Shown: piece by piece, positions 34,765-46,738 of the stretch
Position numbering within the stretch: position 1 is the first letter of the stretch
How the letters are laid out: each line of letters opens with the position of its first letter
From: Microstegium vimineum
Lineage: Eukaryota; Streptophyta; Magnoliopsida; Poales; Poaceae
Length of the DNA: 64,000 bases
Direction of reading: 5' to 3'
Assembly: GCA_022036555.1 (NCBI GenBank)
Contig: CM039130.1
Span: forward strand, 17,939,937 to 18,003,936
Program-made: the position numbers and the translations under genes
The notes under the pieces: model-generated
What the model saw: only the letters and a program-made list of their open reading frames with translations
What the model was told of the DNA's origin: nothing
The model's database searches: none

Positions 34765-36015
34765 GTGAACTACAAGACCGGTGGGAGCCATTGGGTAATT
34801 GATAGTGGTTGCACTCAACACATGACCGGCGACCCCCGGATGTTCACCACACTTGATGAGGATTGTACAAATCAAGACAAGATTACTTTTGGGGATAATT
34901 CAAAGGGCAAAGTTCAAGGCTTAGGCAAAGTGGTTATCTCCCAAGATCAATCAATTTCCAATGTCTTGCTAGTACAATCATTGAGCTTCAACTTGCTATT
35001 GGTTGGTCAACTTTGTGATCACGGGTTTCATTGTCTCTTCACTCCAAATGAGGTGATTGTGACCAAGATTGAAGATTCATCAATGATATTCAAAGGGTTA
35101 CGGCACAACAACCTCTACTTAGTGGACTTCACTTCAAATGAAGCTAATTTGCAAACTTGTCTATTCTCTAAGAATTCTTTGGGTTGGCTGTGGAATAGAA
35201 GATTAGCACATGTGGGCATGTCAACCTTGAAGAAGCTTGTCAAGAAGGAAATGGTTAGAGGAATCAAGGATGTGGTGTTCGAGAAGGACAAACTTTGTAG
35301 TGCATGTCAAGCCGGCAAGCAAGTGGCAAACACTCATCCAACCAAAGCTTTCATGTCAACCTCAAGAGTTCTAGAGTTGCTACACATGGATCTATTTGGC
35401 CCTACCACCTATGCTAGTCTTGGAGGAAATCTCTATTGCTTAGTGGTAGTGGATGACTACTCTCGATACACTTGGGTGTTCTTTCTTCAAGACAAGGGAG
35501 AGACACAAGGCATCTTCAAGAAGTTCGCTACAAGAGCTCAAAATGAATTTGATGTGAAGATCAAGAAGATTAGAAGTGACAATGGCACCGAATTTGTGAA
35601 CACAAAGATTGAAGATTATTATGATGAAGTTGGGATCAAGCATGAGGTGTCCGCTACATATACTCCACAACAAAATGGTGTCGTAGAGAGGAAGAACCGG
35701 ACGCTCATAACTCTAGCAAGGTCTATGCTTGATGAGTACAACACTCCAGAAAAGTTTTGGGCGGAGGCAATCAACACCGTGTGCTATGCGGCAAACCGTC
35801 TCTTCGTCCAAAGGCTATTAAAGAAGACCCCCTATGAGCTTGTCAATGGAAGAAGCCGGATATTTCATTCTTCTGGGTGTTTAGTTGCAAGGTGTACATC
35901 TACAAGAAGCGCCAACACTTGGGTAAATTCCAACGGCGGTGTGACATTGGTTTCCTTGTTGGTTATTCACTTAAATCCAAGGCATACCGTGTATTTAACA
36001 AAGCCACCGGCTTAG
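34765..36015 (+). pseudogene. Copia pol: protease, GAG-pre-integrase and integrase
   Basis: 416 codons open. Protease: WVIDSGCTQHMTG near residues 10-22. Pre-integrase zinc region: HVGM followed by CSACQAGKQ. Integrase core: LHMDLFGP (first Asp), IRSDNGTEF (second Asp) and QQNGVVERKNR (Glu), all present. A frameshift near 35870 moves the rest of the integrase to the frame of 35877-36155. The tail of this ORF after about 35870 is out of frame. Confidence 0.88.
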
Positions 36016-37085
36016 TTGAAGAAACGTATGACTTGGAGTTTGATGAAACTAATGGCTCCCAAGGAGCGCTTGAGGATATTGATGTAGGTGATGAACCCTT
36101 GAGGGAGGCTTATGCCAATCGGTGCTATCAACCCGCAAGAGGTGGAAGAAGTTGAAGATGAAGCGAATCAAGATCCTTCTCCACCCCACACGCCTCAAGT
36201 TGATGAAGGAGATCAAGTGAGGGAAGCTCAAGAAGACACTCACATTCCTCAAGATCAAGCCGAGGCCGAAGCAAGCAATGTTGAAGCACCGCATCCTCCT
36301 CCTCAAGAGACAAATAGAAGATCAACATCTATCCTTCAAGCTCACCCCCATGATCAAATCATAGGGAGTCCATCAAAGGGAGTAATGACTCGCTCTAGAC
36401 TTGCATCTTATGTTGAACATCACTCGTTTGTTTCCTTTGTTGAGCCTACTAGTGTAGAAGAAGCACTTGCGGATCCGGATTGGGTGAATGCCATGCATGA
36501 AGAACTCAATAACTTCACCCGGAACCAAGTGTGGACACTTGAAGATAACCCAAAGGATGCAAGAATCATTGGCACCAAGTGGGTTTTAGGAACAAGCAAG
36601 ATGATCAAGGCGTGGTTGTGAGGAACAAAGCAAGATTAGTGGCAAAGGGGTTTTCTCAAGTAGAAGGACTCGATTTTGGAGAAACCTTCACTCCGATTGC
36701 AAGACTTGAAGCCATCCGTATCCTTTTGGCGTATGCTTCACATCACAAAATGAAACTCTTTCAAATGGATGTGAAGAGCGCCTTCTTAAATGGTTTCATA
36801 AATGAACTTGTCTATGTCTCACAACCTCCCGGGTTCGAAGACCCAAACTTGCCTAATCATGTGTATAGGTTGTCCAAGGCACTCTATGGATTGAAGCAAG
36901 CTCCAAGAGCTTGGTATGAGAGGCTAAGGGACTTCCTAATCAAGAAGGGCTTCAAGATCGGGATCGTCGACACTCACTATTCACCAAGAAGCTTAATGGA
37001 GAGATCTTCGTTTGCCAAGTATATGTCGATGACATTATATTTGGCTCAACAAACCAAGATCATTGCAAGGAGTTTGGTGACTTGA
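35877..37085 (+). pseudogene. Copia pol: integrase C-terminus to first half of RT
   Basis: Three overlapping frames: 35877-36155 (GFLVGYSLKSKAYRVFN, end of integrase), 36112-36621 (proline/acidic linker, then WVNAMHEELNNF and NQVWTLE, start of RT) and 36579-37085 (ARLVAKGFSQVEGLDFGETF, MDVKSAFLNG, ALYGLKQAPRAWYERL). Frameshifts lie near 36150, 36600 and 36960. The catalytic YVDD codons at 37022-37033 are intact but in the frame of the next ORF. Confidence 0.85.
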
Positions 37086-37981
37086 TGTCCAAGGAGTTCG
37101 AGATGTCAATGATTGGCGAGCTAACCTTCTTCCTCGGCTTTCAAGTGAAGCAAAAGAGAGAAGGGACCTTCATCTCTCAAGAAAAGTACACTTATGATCT
37201 ACTTAAGAAGTTCAAGATGGAGGATTGCAAGCCAATCAAGACCCCAATGCCTACTAATGGGCATCTCGATCTCGATGAGGGAGGTAAACCGATTGACCAA
37301 ACTCTTTATCGCTCTATGATCGGTAGTTTACTTTACCTCACCGCATCTAGGCCGGATATCATGTTTAGTGTGTGCATGTGTGCTAGGTTTCAAGCAAACC
37401 CTAAGGAGTCGCATCTTTGTGCGGTTAAAAGAATCCTTAGGTACATAAGGCACACCCCTAGCATGGGTCTTTGGTATCCCAAAGGACCTCCCTTCCAACT
37501 AGTTGGCTATTCCGATTCGGATTACGCTGGGTGTAAGGTTGATAGGAAGAGTACCTCCGGCGGGTGCCACATGCTAGGAAGATCACTTGTTTCTTGGTCC
37601 TCAAAGAAGCAAAACAGTGTGGCATTGTCAACCGCCGAGGCGGAATACATTACCATGGGAGCAAGTTGTGCACAAATCTTATACATGACCCAAACACTTT
37701 TTGATTACGGCGTGTTTTTAAAAGAAGTTCCACTTTTGTGTGATAATGAAAGCGTCGTAAAGCTTGCAAACAACCTGGTTCAACACTCTCGCACCAAGCA
37801 CATAGATATTCGCCATCACTTTCTTAGAGATCATGTGGCTAGGAAAGACATCACACTAGTTGGAGTTAAGAGCGAAGATCAATTGGCGGATATCTTCACT
37901 AAACTACTCGATGAAACAACCTTTTGTAGGTTGAGAAGCGAGTTGAATGTGCTTGATCACTCTAACTTCACTAAAAGATGA
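37022..37981 (+). pseudogene. Copia pol: second half of RT and RNase H
   Basis: YVDDIIFG at 37022-37045 is in frame with the ORF 37082-37981 (299 aa). RT then continues (ELTFFLGFQVKQ, YRSMIGSLLYLTASRPDI). RNase H follows, with SDSDYAGC, STAEAEYI, LLCDNESV and HIDIRHHF, including the expected acidic residues. It ends at 37981 in a normal Copia C-terminus. Confidence 0.88.
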
Positions 37982-38464
37982 GTTTGTGTGAACCATGCAT
38001 TCATATGTAATATAACATGTTTAATTTGGTAATGCACATAGGCTTGGCTAACGCGGTTAAGATAACCGCCCTCAAAGCGTGTGACAAAGCTTAACCGCGG
38101 TTTAAACTTGCAAGCAACCTAGATTCAAATTCCGTTTTGCATTGCATATGCATGAGTGTTGCTTCTTCGTTTCTTTTCAGTTATGTTTTTTGGTCATCAT
38201 TAGGTTCATCACTTAGGGGGAGCAATTCAACGCTCTAGCTTCAGCTAATACCCCTCTTGTGCCCGTATGGTGACCCTTGGAGCTTTATTGAACTATTTTC
38301 TTATGAAAACTAATCCTAGCCTATGGCAAACTACTTCTAAAATTGAGGGTTTGAGAGATGGTTCTTATGTTAAGTCCAACAAGTGCTCCTCTTTGCTCTT
38401 TTGTGTTGGTACTTGGCTAAGAGAAAAGATTGGAGAGAAAAATAGGAAAATTCAGAGCAAAATC

Positions 38465-38775
38465 AAGCACCGGACCACCCTCTGGACCACTCTGCATAGT
38501 CCGACGCTCTGTCCCTCACTGCATAAAAATTCTCCAGCCACAAAATCCGTCGAACCACAGTCCGACGCTCCTCCGGACCAATGGCAAGTTGTCCGGTGCC
38601 TCTATCAGTTTTATCTAAGCACCGTCGGACCAGTCTGGTGCACCGTCGGACCAGTCCGGTGAGTAGTCCGACGCCTTGGTCCGGTGGTCGGGTGCTCACT
38701 GTTTTCCCTTCTCTGGTACCGTCGGACCACCCATCGAACCAGCCTCCGGACCAAGCAGAATGGTCCGACGCTTCA
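38465..38775. repeat. Second CCGGACCA / GTCCGACG motif cluster, between pol and the extra ORF
   Basis: The same motif family as in the LTRs recurs here (for example ACCGTCGGACCAGTCTGG and CACCGTCGGACCAGTCCGG near 38620-38665), in a non-LTR part of the element. Confidence 0.75.
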
Positions 38776-39759
38776 AAATTTTGCGGATAACCCCCCCGCG
38801 AATGGCTCTGTTTTAGCAGAGTTCGTTCTTCCGCCGTCCGTACGCCGCGCTGTGCTCCGCCGCCACTCTGCCCTAGCTCCGCCGCTAGCTCCCCTGCGTC
38901 CTACTCGTCGCTGGTGAGACCTCCACCTGAGCTCCGCCGCCACTCCACCTCACTCCCCTCGCAGCAGCTGCGCCCCGCCGCAGCAGGGCCACCCTCCATC
39001 GCCGCCGCCTTCCACCGCGCCACCGACCTCGCCGCCGAGGAACCCACCTCGCCGGCGTCCAAGCTCCCTGCCAGCCAGTTCAAGCCCCTAGGGTTTCCTC
39101 CCTTCTACATTGCCACTGCAAAAAGCATTCCCCCCTTTAGGGTTTGCCCTAACCCTAGGAGGGGTTTCGACATTGCCGTCCCTGACCGAACTCGTTTCGT
39201 CGTCATCGACTCCGCCACTTCGATTCTAGGGTATGGCTTTCATCCTCGACGTCGCGTTTTGTCGAGTCGTAGATAGAGTCATGTCCTAGGATTATTCCTT
39301 GCAAATCTCATATCCAAATTCAATCCAATTCACTAAATCATTTGCTAATTGTAATTCGCAGCTGGCAAATCTCTTTCGGAGTGTGTTTTGGTACTTGAAT
39401 TGCTCTGATTAGATACACTTTCTTACCTCAGGTATCATGACAGCTTTTCATTCCTTTACTTATCTAGATGCTTGCTTCTATACGGATTCTTATCTCTAGA
39501 TTTTATATATGCTTATATATACCCTGTCTATTCTATCTAGCAGCAGTCAGTGGCAGTTTCAACTCGGGGCAAAGCTCGCGAGTAAGGATTGAGGCAAAGC
39601 CTCAGAGGTTCAGTCCAGTGGCTTGCAGGCCCCTCTGTCAGTTGTGCTTTGATTATTCAGTTGGCAGTTGATTGTGACAGAGATCAATGGTTCTGACAGT
39701 TGGCAGTGGCTCTTATGTTTGACAGTTGTCAGTGGGCAGTGTTTCTTTGATTGATCCAT
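38776..39759 (+). other. GC-rich, gene-leader-like spacer before the extra Copia ORF
   Basis: 38800-39090 is rich in CGCCGCC-type repeats with serine, proline and alanine codons. CCCTAGGGTTT and AGGGTTTGCC motifs follow, typical of plant 5' leaders. Possible donors (CTG before GTGAGA at 38910) and acceptors (TTACCTCAG at 39423-39431) exist. From 39590 to 39740 there are repeated CAGTTGGCAGTGG-like units. No known coding domain is seen. Confidence 0.4.
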
Positions 39760-42460
39760 ATGGCTCGTGGTTCTCGTGCTTGCACTGCTGGCTCAGGTGA
39801 TGACACTCCACCTCCTCCACGTCCTTCCAGAGATAAGGGTAAGAAGCCAGTGGTTGAGAAGCCAAAGAAAAAGAAGCGAAAGCTTACAGAGGCTGAGAAA
39901 GCCGAAGCAGTGGCCGATGCAGCAGACCGCGCAAAGCGAGGCGGTCGCCGAGGGACAGTGAGACTTGGCACCCCTCCGCGGGATCTACCTCCTACTCCTC
40001 CCACTGGGTCACAGACAGAGGATACTCTAGAGGAGCAGGAGCTTGTCACGGAGGCCCTGGGTACACCGTTGGCCCCGCGTTCCTGGGGGTGATCCACTCG
40101 CTCTCAGTCAGCTCAGTCACCTCAGAGCGCCTCAGCAGCTCCCACAGCAGCTTTAGCTTCAGTTCACCTCGATCTGAGGAATCTCACAGCTAAGCAGGTG
40201 AAAAACTACGATTTGTTGCTCTTGAGAAGTGGTGCCCCGATCAGCGTGACCCCAGAGCCTCACCAGGTTGGCACACACCTCTCATGGAGGATTTCTATAG
40301 AGCAGCTCAGCTTACCAGCGTCCAGATCCGACCGCTCATGGAGGATTTCTATAGAGCAGCTCAGCTTACCAGCGTCTAGATCCGACCGCACAGGGTTTGC
40401 TCCTTAGAGAGCATAGTTGAGCTAGCTGGTGAGGAGATCAGACCGTTCATCACTTACCTTCCAGGACTCGCTGATTTACTTGGCCGTTCCGGAAACTACA
40501 TTGAGAGATGGGTCAGAGAGTTCTACGCCTCAGTGTGGGTTGATCCAGAGCACAAGTTTCTACAGTACACTTTCAGAGGCGAGCGATACAGACTATATTT
40601 CACTAGGCTCAGAGAGATCTTTCACCTCCGTCAGACAGGTGGAGAGCTTGATCTTCACTATGACTGCTATCGAGGAGCCTCAGTGCCTCGCCGTGCTCGA
40701 GGTGGTTGTACACTGTTAGTTCAAGAGGTGGCTCCTCTCTTCAAGCCACCTTTCTCAGAGGGCTCCCGTCGTAGCCCAGCAGAGCTTCGACCCACTGTTC
40801 ACAGGTTGAACGAGGTCCTCCGTCATACCTTGCTGCCTCGCACGGGTTACAAGGAAGGATTGACCAACATGCAGCAGCTACTCCTTCAGGCCCTAGTATC
40901 TCAGACACCGTTCGACGTCGTCGACTTTCTTATGTCAGAGATTGAGGACGTGATAGCAGATGGTATGAGGGCACGTCGTCAGTTTCCCTATGCTCATTGG
41001 ATTTCATCGATCATAGCTATTGAGCTTGAGGGAGCCAACCCTGGACTCCGCGCCATGCTGGATCAGTCACCGACTTCTTTCCCGGCCTACAGAGTCCTTG
41101 GTTCGTTTGACAGCCGGTTTGGGAACCGGGTGCTTCGTCTGGTCAGAGAGAGGACTGCTCCAGCTGACAGAGCTGATGTTGATGCTCAGGATGAGGCGAT
41201 ACGAGGTGTTAAGCAGCAAGAGCTCCATGGGTTAGACACTGGAGCTGATGTGACTCCTGAGGACACTACTTCAGATAGCTCAGACGCCGACTTCCAGCCA
41301 GTTCCACCTATGCCCCTACGGGCTCACGAAACTGAGGCTAGCGGCTCTGCCTCTGCCACAGAGACTATGATGTTGAAGATCCTTGATCGTCTCAATGAAC
41401 AGCAGAGCTCCCTAGTCACTACCGTTACTCAGGTTCAGCAGCGATAGGATGAGATGCAGAGGCAGTCTGAGGAGCGTCATTTTGAGATGCAGCGACAGAT
41501 GCTAGCTATGCAGCTAGAGTCACAGCGCCTACAGCTTCAGTCTTAGCAGCTTCAGCAGCAGAACATGGCCTTTATGGCCCACATGATGAAGTGGACAGGC
41601 GCCCCTCTCTTGAGTTTCCAGCTGCACCCCAGATACAGATGATGAGCACATCTCAGCCTTCTCAGTCAGTTGGGCAAATAGGAGGACCTCAGTTTTCCGT
41701 TGGCCCCTCAGTTGGCCCTTCAGTGGCCCCTACGAGTTCTGCCGGTCAGACAGTCACCCCCACCCCAGCCGTATAGTCCAGTGGACTTCTGGGTGCCGAA
41801 CTGACCACCCCGTTCCAGTCACCGGCGACTCAGATGACGCAGTGGTTGGACACCTTCGGCCCCACTCAGCCGTTCACCCCTCTCACTACTGGTTTCATGC
41901 CGCTTACTGCTACGATGGGTGCTACTGCTAGAGATCTATCTGCGTCGTTCAGCGACATTACCGGGCAGCCGTCCCCCACTGGTCCACAGATAGCAGCAGA
42001 GGTTGAGGCAGAGCTTGTTGCACCAACAGCTGATCAGCACCGTTCCTCAATGGCTTCCTCAGAGGCTACACACGACAGTCGGGCTCCAGCCGTGTCTACT
42101 CCACCCACAGCTGCAGTTGCTACCGATGTTATAGTGGTCACTTCCACTCCAGTACAGCCTTCGCAGTCTCCGGTCCTTCAGACTCCAGTCGAGTCCGTGC
42201 ATGAGGCACAACCGGACACCGCAGCTCGTGAGGCTCCCGCAGCGACACTGGCACCGGTTTCTGATTCTACTACTACCCCAGCTACTGCTCCAGAGTCTTC
42301 GACAGCAGCGCTAGTAGGCCTGTCAGCTTCCGACCCCCAAACCGCTTCTCTTCCAGCGTTAGACACTCAGGGGGAGGACTCAGATGATGAGACATATTTG
42401 GCGGCTTTCAGGGTGCTCGACCGCTCCACGGCTGCTTCCACTCCGCCTCCAGACGCCTAG
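39760..42460 (+). pseudogene. Extra 3' ORF of the Copia element (plant transposon-protein-like), broken
   Basis: ATG 39760 starts a lysine-rich region (KPKKKKRKLTEAEKAEA). The best stretch, 40380-41447, contains LPGLADLLGRSGNYIERWVR, FYASVWVDPEH and YRLYFTRLREIFHL, then a mostly helical domain. It ends in a glutamine-rich coiled coil and a long Thr/Ser/Pro/Ala-rich tail (41591-42460). The FYA(S/N)..V motif recalls the putative plant transposon protein domain; this is from memory and not tested. Breaks: TGA 40090, a frameshift near 40270, and TAG at 40377, 41445, 41544 and 41774. The position matches the env-like ORF of SIRE elements, but I see no signal peptide or transmembrane segment. Confidence 0.55.
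40281..40388 (+). repeat. In-frame 54-bp tandem duplication in the extra ORF
   Basis: CTCATGGAGGATTTC starts at 40281 and at 40335. The copies differ by C versus T at one site: CAG at 40323 and TAG at 40377. The period is 18 codons. Confidence 0.9.
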
Positions 42461-42923
42461 TTTTGGTGCTTCGACTCCAAAGGGGGAGAGGAGAGTCGAG
42501 TAGATGGACTAGCTTCAGGGGGAGCTAGTAGGATTCGTTCTTTTGATGTGTATAAACTCTATCGCATCATGCATCACGTTTACCGTCTTTATGCATTGTA
42601 AGATATGTGTGATGATTGAGACTTGATGGTTGTGTGACATGTGTGGACATTTATCTTTATATATCATGTCACTTGTTTATGCTATATTGCTTCCGCGCTA
42701 ATCTCTGATCTTTTGGCTATAACATATCCTTTATGAAATCAAGTACTATGCTCAATTCATATCTATTGTGCTTGTCATGGCTTGAATGGTTAGGCATGTT
42801 CTTGTCTTTCTAATCACTAACCCCTGCCTATCTCATGTCAAGTCATGTTTTCTCTTATCAAAATTTACTCATTATTCTCTACTCGAGCTTGTATTGTCGT
42901 CAATCACCTAAAAGGGGGGAGAT
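42461..42923 (+). other. 3' non-coding region and polypurine tract of the Copia element
   Basis: AT-rich sequence with no ORF. AAAAGGGGGGAGA (about 42910-42922) directly precedes the 3' LTR and is the PPT used for plus-strand priming. Confidence 0.75.
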
Positions 42924-44612
42924 TGAAGAATCATGGACCCTTGTGTTTAGGCGATTAACGACAATACTAGGTCACTATGACTAACGTGTGTTTTGCAGAG
43001 GCAAAGTTGTTTATGTTAGGTCATTAGTGATGCAATTTGAATGGGCTTAATGGATATTCATGCCCCCAAGATGGAAATCGTTTTGGTTGCAAAGGATGAA
43101 GATACAAGTTGAAGACTAGGCTAGTTCTTAGTGCCATAAGGTTGAGAAGGGCACTAAGTATAGCTAGGATTTTGTTTTTCCTTTGACCGTACTATAAAGG
43201 GGGGTATGAGATTAGTAGCTTGACCTAGGAGAGTTTAGGAGAGTGGGTATATGCACACTTGTCACAACTAGTCCTAGAGACCTTGCTTTCAGCCCTTGGT
43301 AAACCCTAGAAATGGTAGGAGCAAAATCCCTTGAGAAATCTCAGTGAAAACAGTTGATATAGGGGGAGAAAGAGGCTCCGGACCACTCTGCCAAGTAGGC
43401 GTCGGACCATAGGAGAGTGGTCCGACGGTCCCTGTCTTAGGCAAAATCTCAGCTCGACGAGCTCCGGACCACCTGTCTGGAAAGCGTCGGACCATAGGAG
43501 AGTGGTCCGATGGTTTGGTTCAGAGAGAGAAGACTCTGGACTAGTCCGACGGTGAGTCCGACGGCTAGTCCGACGCTTCAAGACAGGAGGTTGAGTTTAT
43601 GCAGTAAGCCCCCTGGCTCCGGACCAGAGCGTCGGACCAGGGCTCCGGACCAAGGAGAGTGGTCCGGTGATTCGAAAAAGAGAAGAAGTTTTTCACTCAG
43701 AGAGCACCCTGGCTCCGGACCAGTGCATCGGACCAAGGCGTCGGACCAAGCAGAGTAGTCCGACGGTGTCTGAGTTGGAAGTCAGAGTGAGCTCCGGACT
43801 AGTGTGCTTGGTCCGGTGGTATAAGCTCCGGACTAGTCCGGTGGCTTCGCAGAGAGAGGAAAAAGTAAAAAACGGCTAGTTTTGGAGGTGGGGACTATTT
43901 ATAGTTGCCCCCTTCGTCCTTAGAACCTCTCTTGGCCATTGTTTCAGTTGGTGACACCTTGAGAAATCCTTTGGAGAGTCAAGAGGCTAGTGAGGGAGAG
44001 ATTAGAGAGAGTTCATCTTGTTCTTCCCTCCTAGAGTGATTAGGAGTGACTTGTGTGCATCCATCCACCTTCCTAGCCTTGAGTTGGTCAAGTGAAGGTC
44101 TTATGCTTGTTACTCTTGGTGTTCGACAGCACCTAGATGGTTTGGTGGTGTTCGGAGGAAGTGATCGCCGGAAGATTGTTGGCGGCTCTTCTCCAAGCTT
44201 CTGTGATCGGTTGTGGGCGATTCACCGAGCCGGAGTGGCGAAGAATCAACCCGTAGAGAGCACTCTACCCTTGCGCGGGTAGAGGGGGAGCGATACCTTG
44301 CGAGGTGCTCCAACGAGGACTAGGGGGGTGTCGACACCTCGATACCTCGGGAAAAAATCGCTGCGTCACTGAGAATTTCTTTTTCCCTAGCTCTTTACAT
44401 TTCCGTATTACTTTCCGTCTTGTTTTTATCTTACCTACTAGAATTTCTTAGGTTGCTTTTAATTTCCATGAATTGCTACCGCTTTCTAGCTAGGACACAC
44501 GGATCGTAGGCACTAGAGGGTGATTGGCATTTGATAGGTTTTCATATTAGCTTTAGAATTTTAAAACAAGCCCAATTCACCCCCCCCCCTTTTGGGCGTA
44601 TTGATCCTTTCA
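42924..44612 (+). repeat. 3' LTR of the Copia element (1689 bp)
   Basis: Same termini as the 5' LTR (TGAAGAATC and GATCCTTTCA). The two LTRs align end to end with single-base changes and short indels in A and C runs. Confidence 0.9.
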
Positions 44613-45318
44613 TAGGTCCCTCTAGTTTTCTAGATCTAGTTCTCCTAGTTCTATTTCATCTAGTTGTAATTAGAGATGAGAGAGAGGAGGAGAGAGCTAG
44701 GAGGAGTCGGATCTGTCGGATCTTCCTCAACATTATACTTGTGCAGCATCTGGTTCTGAGCAATCTCCATGTTCTTCATTTACTATTTCTAAGTATCTTA
44801 TTTTAGTTCTTACTTTATTCTATTTACGGGATCTCCGCTCGTATCGAGTGCTCTAGTTTAGAATTGGAATTAGAGTAGTAAGCAATAGTGTAGACGTGGT
44901 GTCTAGACTAGAGTTTACCTGAGTTTGCGTCCAATCCTACGAATAATTGTGGTAGCCCCAGGGGTGACATCTCTGTAAGGCCTTTGTAGTCCACCACGTT
45001 CAAGTTGGTGTTTTCGTAGAGCTTTTGGCAGCCTCCCCCCGACTACCTTTTTCCCAGTCTTTATCGAGAGTTGGAAAGGTACTGTTGTTCCAAAGTAAGT
45101 AGAGTATCGTGGACCTTTGATTAGATATCCCCTTAGAAAACTCTAAAATCTCTCTACCCAATTATCTTATCTATCCTTAGATGCTCTTAGTTCCTATCTA
45201 GTACACTTCGCGTTCCTCGTGGAAATCGATACCCTTGGAATACTCACGGGTGAAAGCTACAGCGGTATCCGTGAGCTTGGGGATTTATCTGTTTGCGTTA
45301 AGAAATACCAACACAAGG

Positions 45319-45527
45319 GAACCATAATACAACTATTTATAGAAGAACAGAGGATGCACATACACCAGGTCCATGAAGAAAAGATGACAACAACAATAGT
45401 ACATAAAGGAAGTAGTAAAGGCAAAAGATTCTACAAGGACTACATTGATGAGATGCAAACGACTACAATAAAGACAGTACATCAGGGTACTATAAAGAAT
45501 ATCCAGAAGAATATTCCAAGGACAATC
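45319..45527. other. Short stretch of the Grande-like element between the solo LTR and the CACTA element
   Basis: No domain is recognised. It joins 30098 on the left and 51944 on the right when both insertions are removed. Confidence 0.4.
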
Positions 45528-45546
45528 CACTACAAGAAATCTGGGC
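45528..45546 (+). repeat. Left terminal inverted repeat of the CACTA element
   Basis: CACTACAAGAAATCTGGGC; all 19 bases are matched in inverted orientation at 51922-51940. Transposase acts on these ends. Confidence 0.93.
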
Positions 45547-46738
45547 TTCTATAACGATTTGCAGATGACAGAGGATATATCTGTCATTATTAAGGGCTAC
45601 TTATGACGACTATTTACAGGATGACAATTGTCTATGACCAAGTTGTGTTTCTGTCATAAACATTATAAAACTATTATTTGGTTTTTAAAAAAATTGTTAT
45701 CCTATGTGGCTGCTAGACCACAAATCTTTTGTCCTAAATGGACTCTTCGTGTCCACGTTACCACTTGTCTCGTTTTAGAATTATAATTAATATAAATGAT
45801 CGTTTTATAGAATTATAAATGACAAAACTTCAAAAAAACAACAAAAATGTGACTACTGCTGGGATCTGCAGCATTAAGTCCTTAACTAGCTGAGCTAGCC
45901 ATCTGAGTTAACTCTTTGTTTGCTAACGAAAGGGTGTTCGAATTTATTTACAAATTTATTTCCTGGATTAAAAGAAAAACATGTCAACCAAAATGGTATC
46001 GGCAAATTTCGAACTTGTTGTCAAGACAGATGCACTAACCACTACGACAACAACCTACTTATGTCTCCATTTGTGTTCCAAATCTTTTTTTACAGAAATC
46101 TGGAGGCGGAGAAAAGGACATTAAAAATTTGGCGTCCTATTCTACTGCCCGCACCACACGGACCTGCCGCATCTGGATTCCACCGCCGGCTGCCTCTCTC
46201 CACGACGGCCACCGCTGTTTGGTCACCGGGCATCGCCATCTCCAGTAGATCCACGCCCCTCACAAAAGCAGCCCGCCCCCGGCCAAAGTCGCGTGCTGCC
46301 TCATTCTCCACGGCCGTCGCCGCTGTCTGCCCGCAGGCCGTCGCCGTCTCCGGCCAATCCACGGCCCTCGCAAAAGCCGCCGGCCACCGTTATCTCCAGC
46401 CAGACACCGGCGACTGCTGTCTCCAGGCCAGCCACCGGCGACCGTTGTCTCCAGGCCAGCCGCCGCTGCCTTCACGCCGCCTGCCACTGTCTGCAACCCA
46501 GAGTTGCTGTCTCCATGCTGTTGACAACTTAATCCCCTTGGAACAACTACAAAAGGTATGAATTGAATTGATGTGGTAGTGCATAGTTCAATTTGTATGC
46601 ATGAAGTTCACGATAGTGAATGCAAAGATTTGTAGTTAGTCATGGTCAGTGACAGAAATCTAGAAGGAATAGTATTCTGTTTTGGTGAATGGTGAGTTAT
46701 TGGTTTATTGATTATTACCTTATTTCACTCTTTCACAG

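Larger units (their letters stand above)
30605..44612 (+). mobile_element. Copia retrotransposon of SIRE/Maximus type with an extra 3' ORF (14.0 kb)
   Basis: It has two LTRs (30605-32296 and 42924-44612), a tRNA-Met type PBS, gag, pol in Copia order (protease, integrase, RT, RNase H), a 1.8 kb spacer, a second long ORF region, and a PPT. The flanking 5-mers are GAGGT and TAGGT, so the target duplication is preserved at 4 of 5 bases. The large size, two zinc knuckles in a long Gag and a 3' ORF fit the SIRE/Maximus lineage. All ORFs carry frameshifts or stops. Confidence 0.88.
30104..45313 (+). mobile_element. Gypsy solo LTR (about 1.2 kb) split by a Copia element
   Basis: The left part 30104-30604 starts TGTTGACGG. 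The right part 44613-45313 ends AAATACCAACA and carries the GCTTGGGGATTTATCTGT block, the plus-strand form of the GCAAGCGCACAGATA landmark of the other LTRs here. CAAGG flanks both ends. No internal domain of its own is present. It contains the TATA box CTATATAAGG at 30503. Confidence 0.85.

Noticed and set aside
39760..42460. Copia extra ORF as a true envelope gene
   Set aside because: No signal peptide, transmembrane segment or fusion-peptide-like stretch can be seen in any frame.
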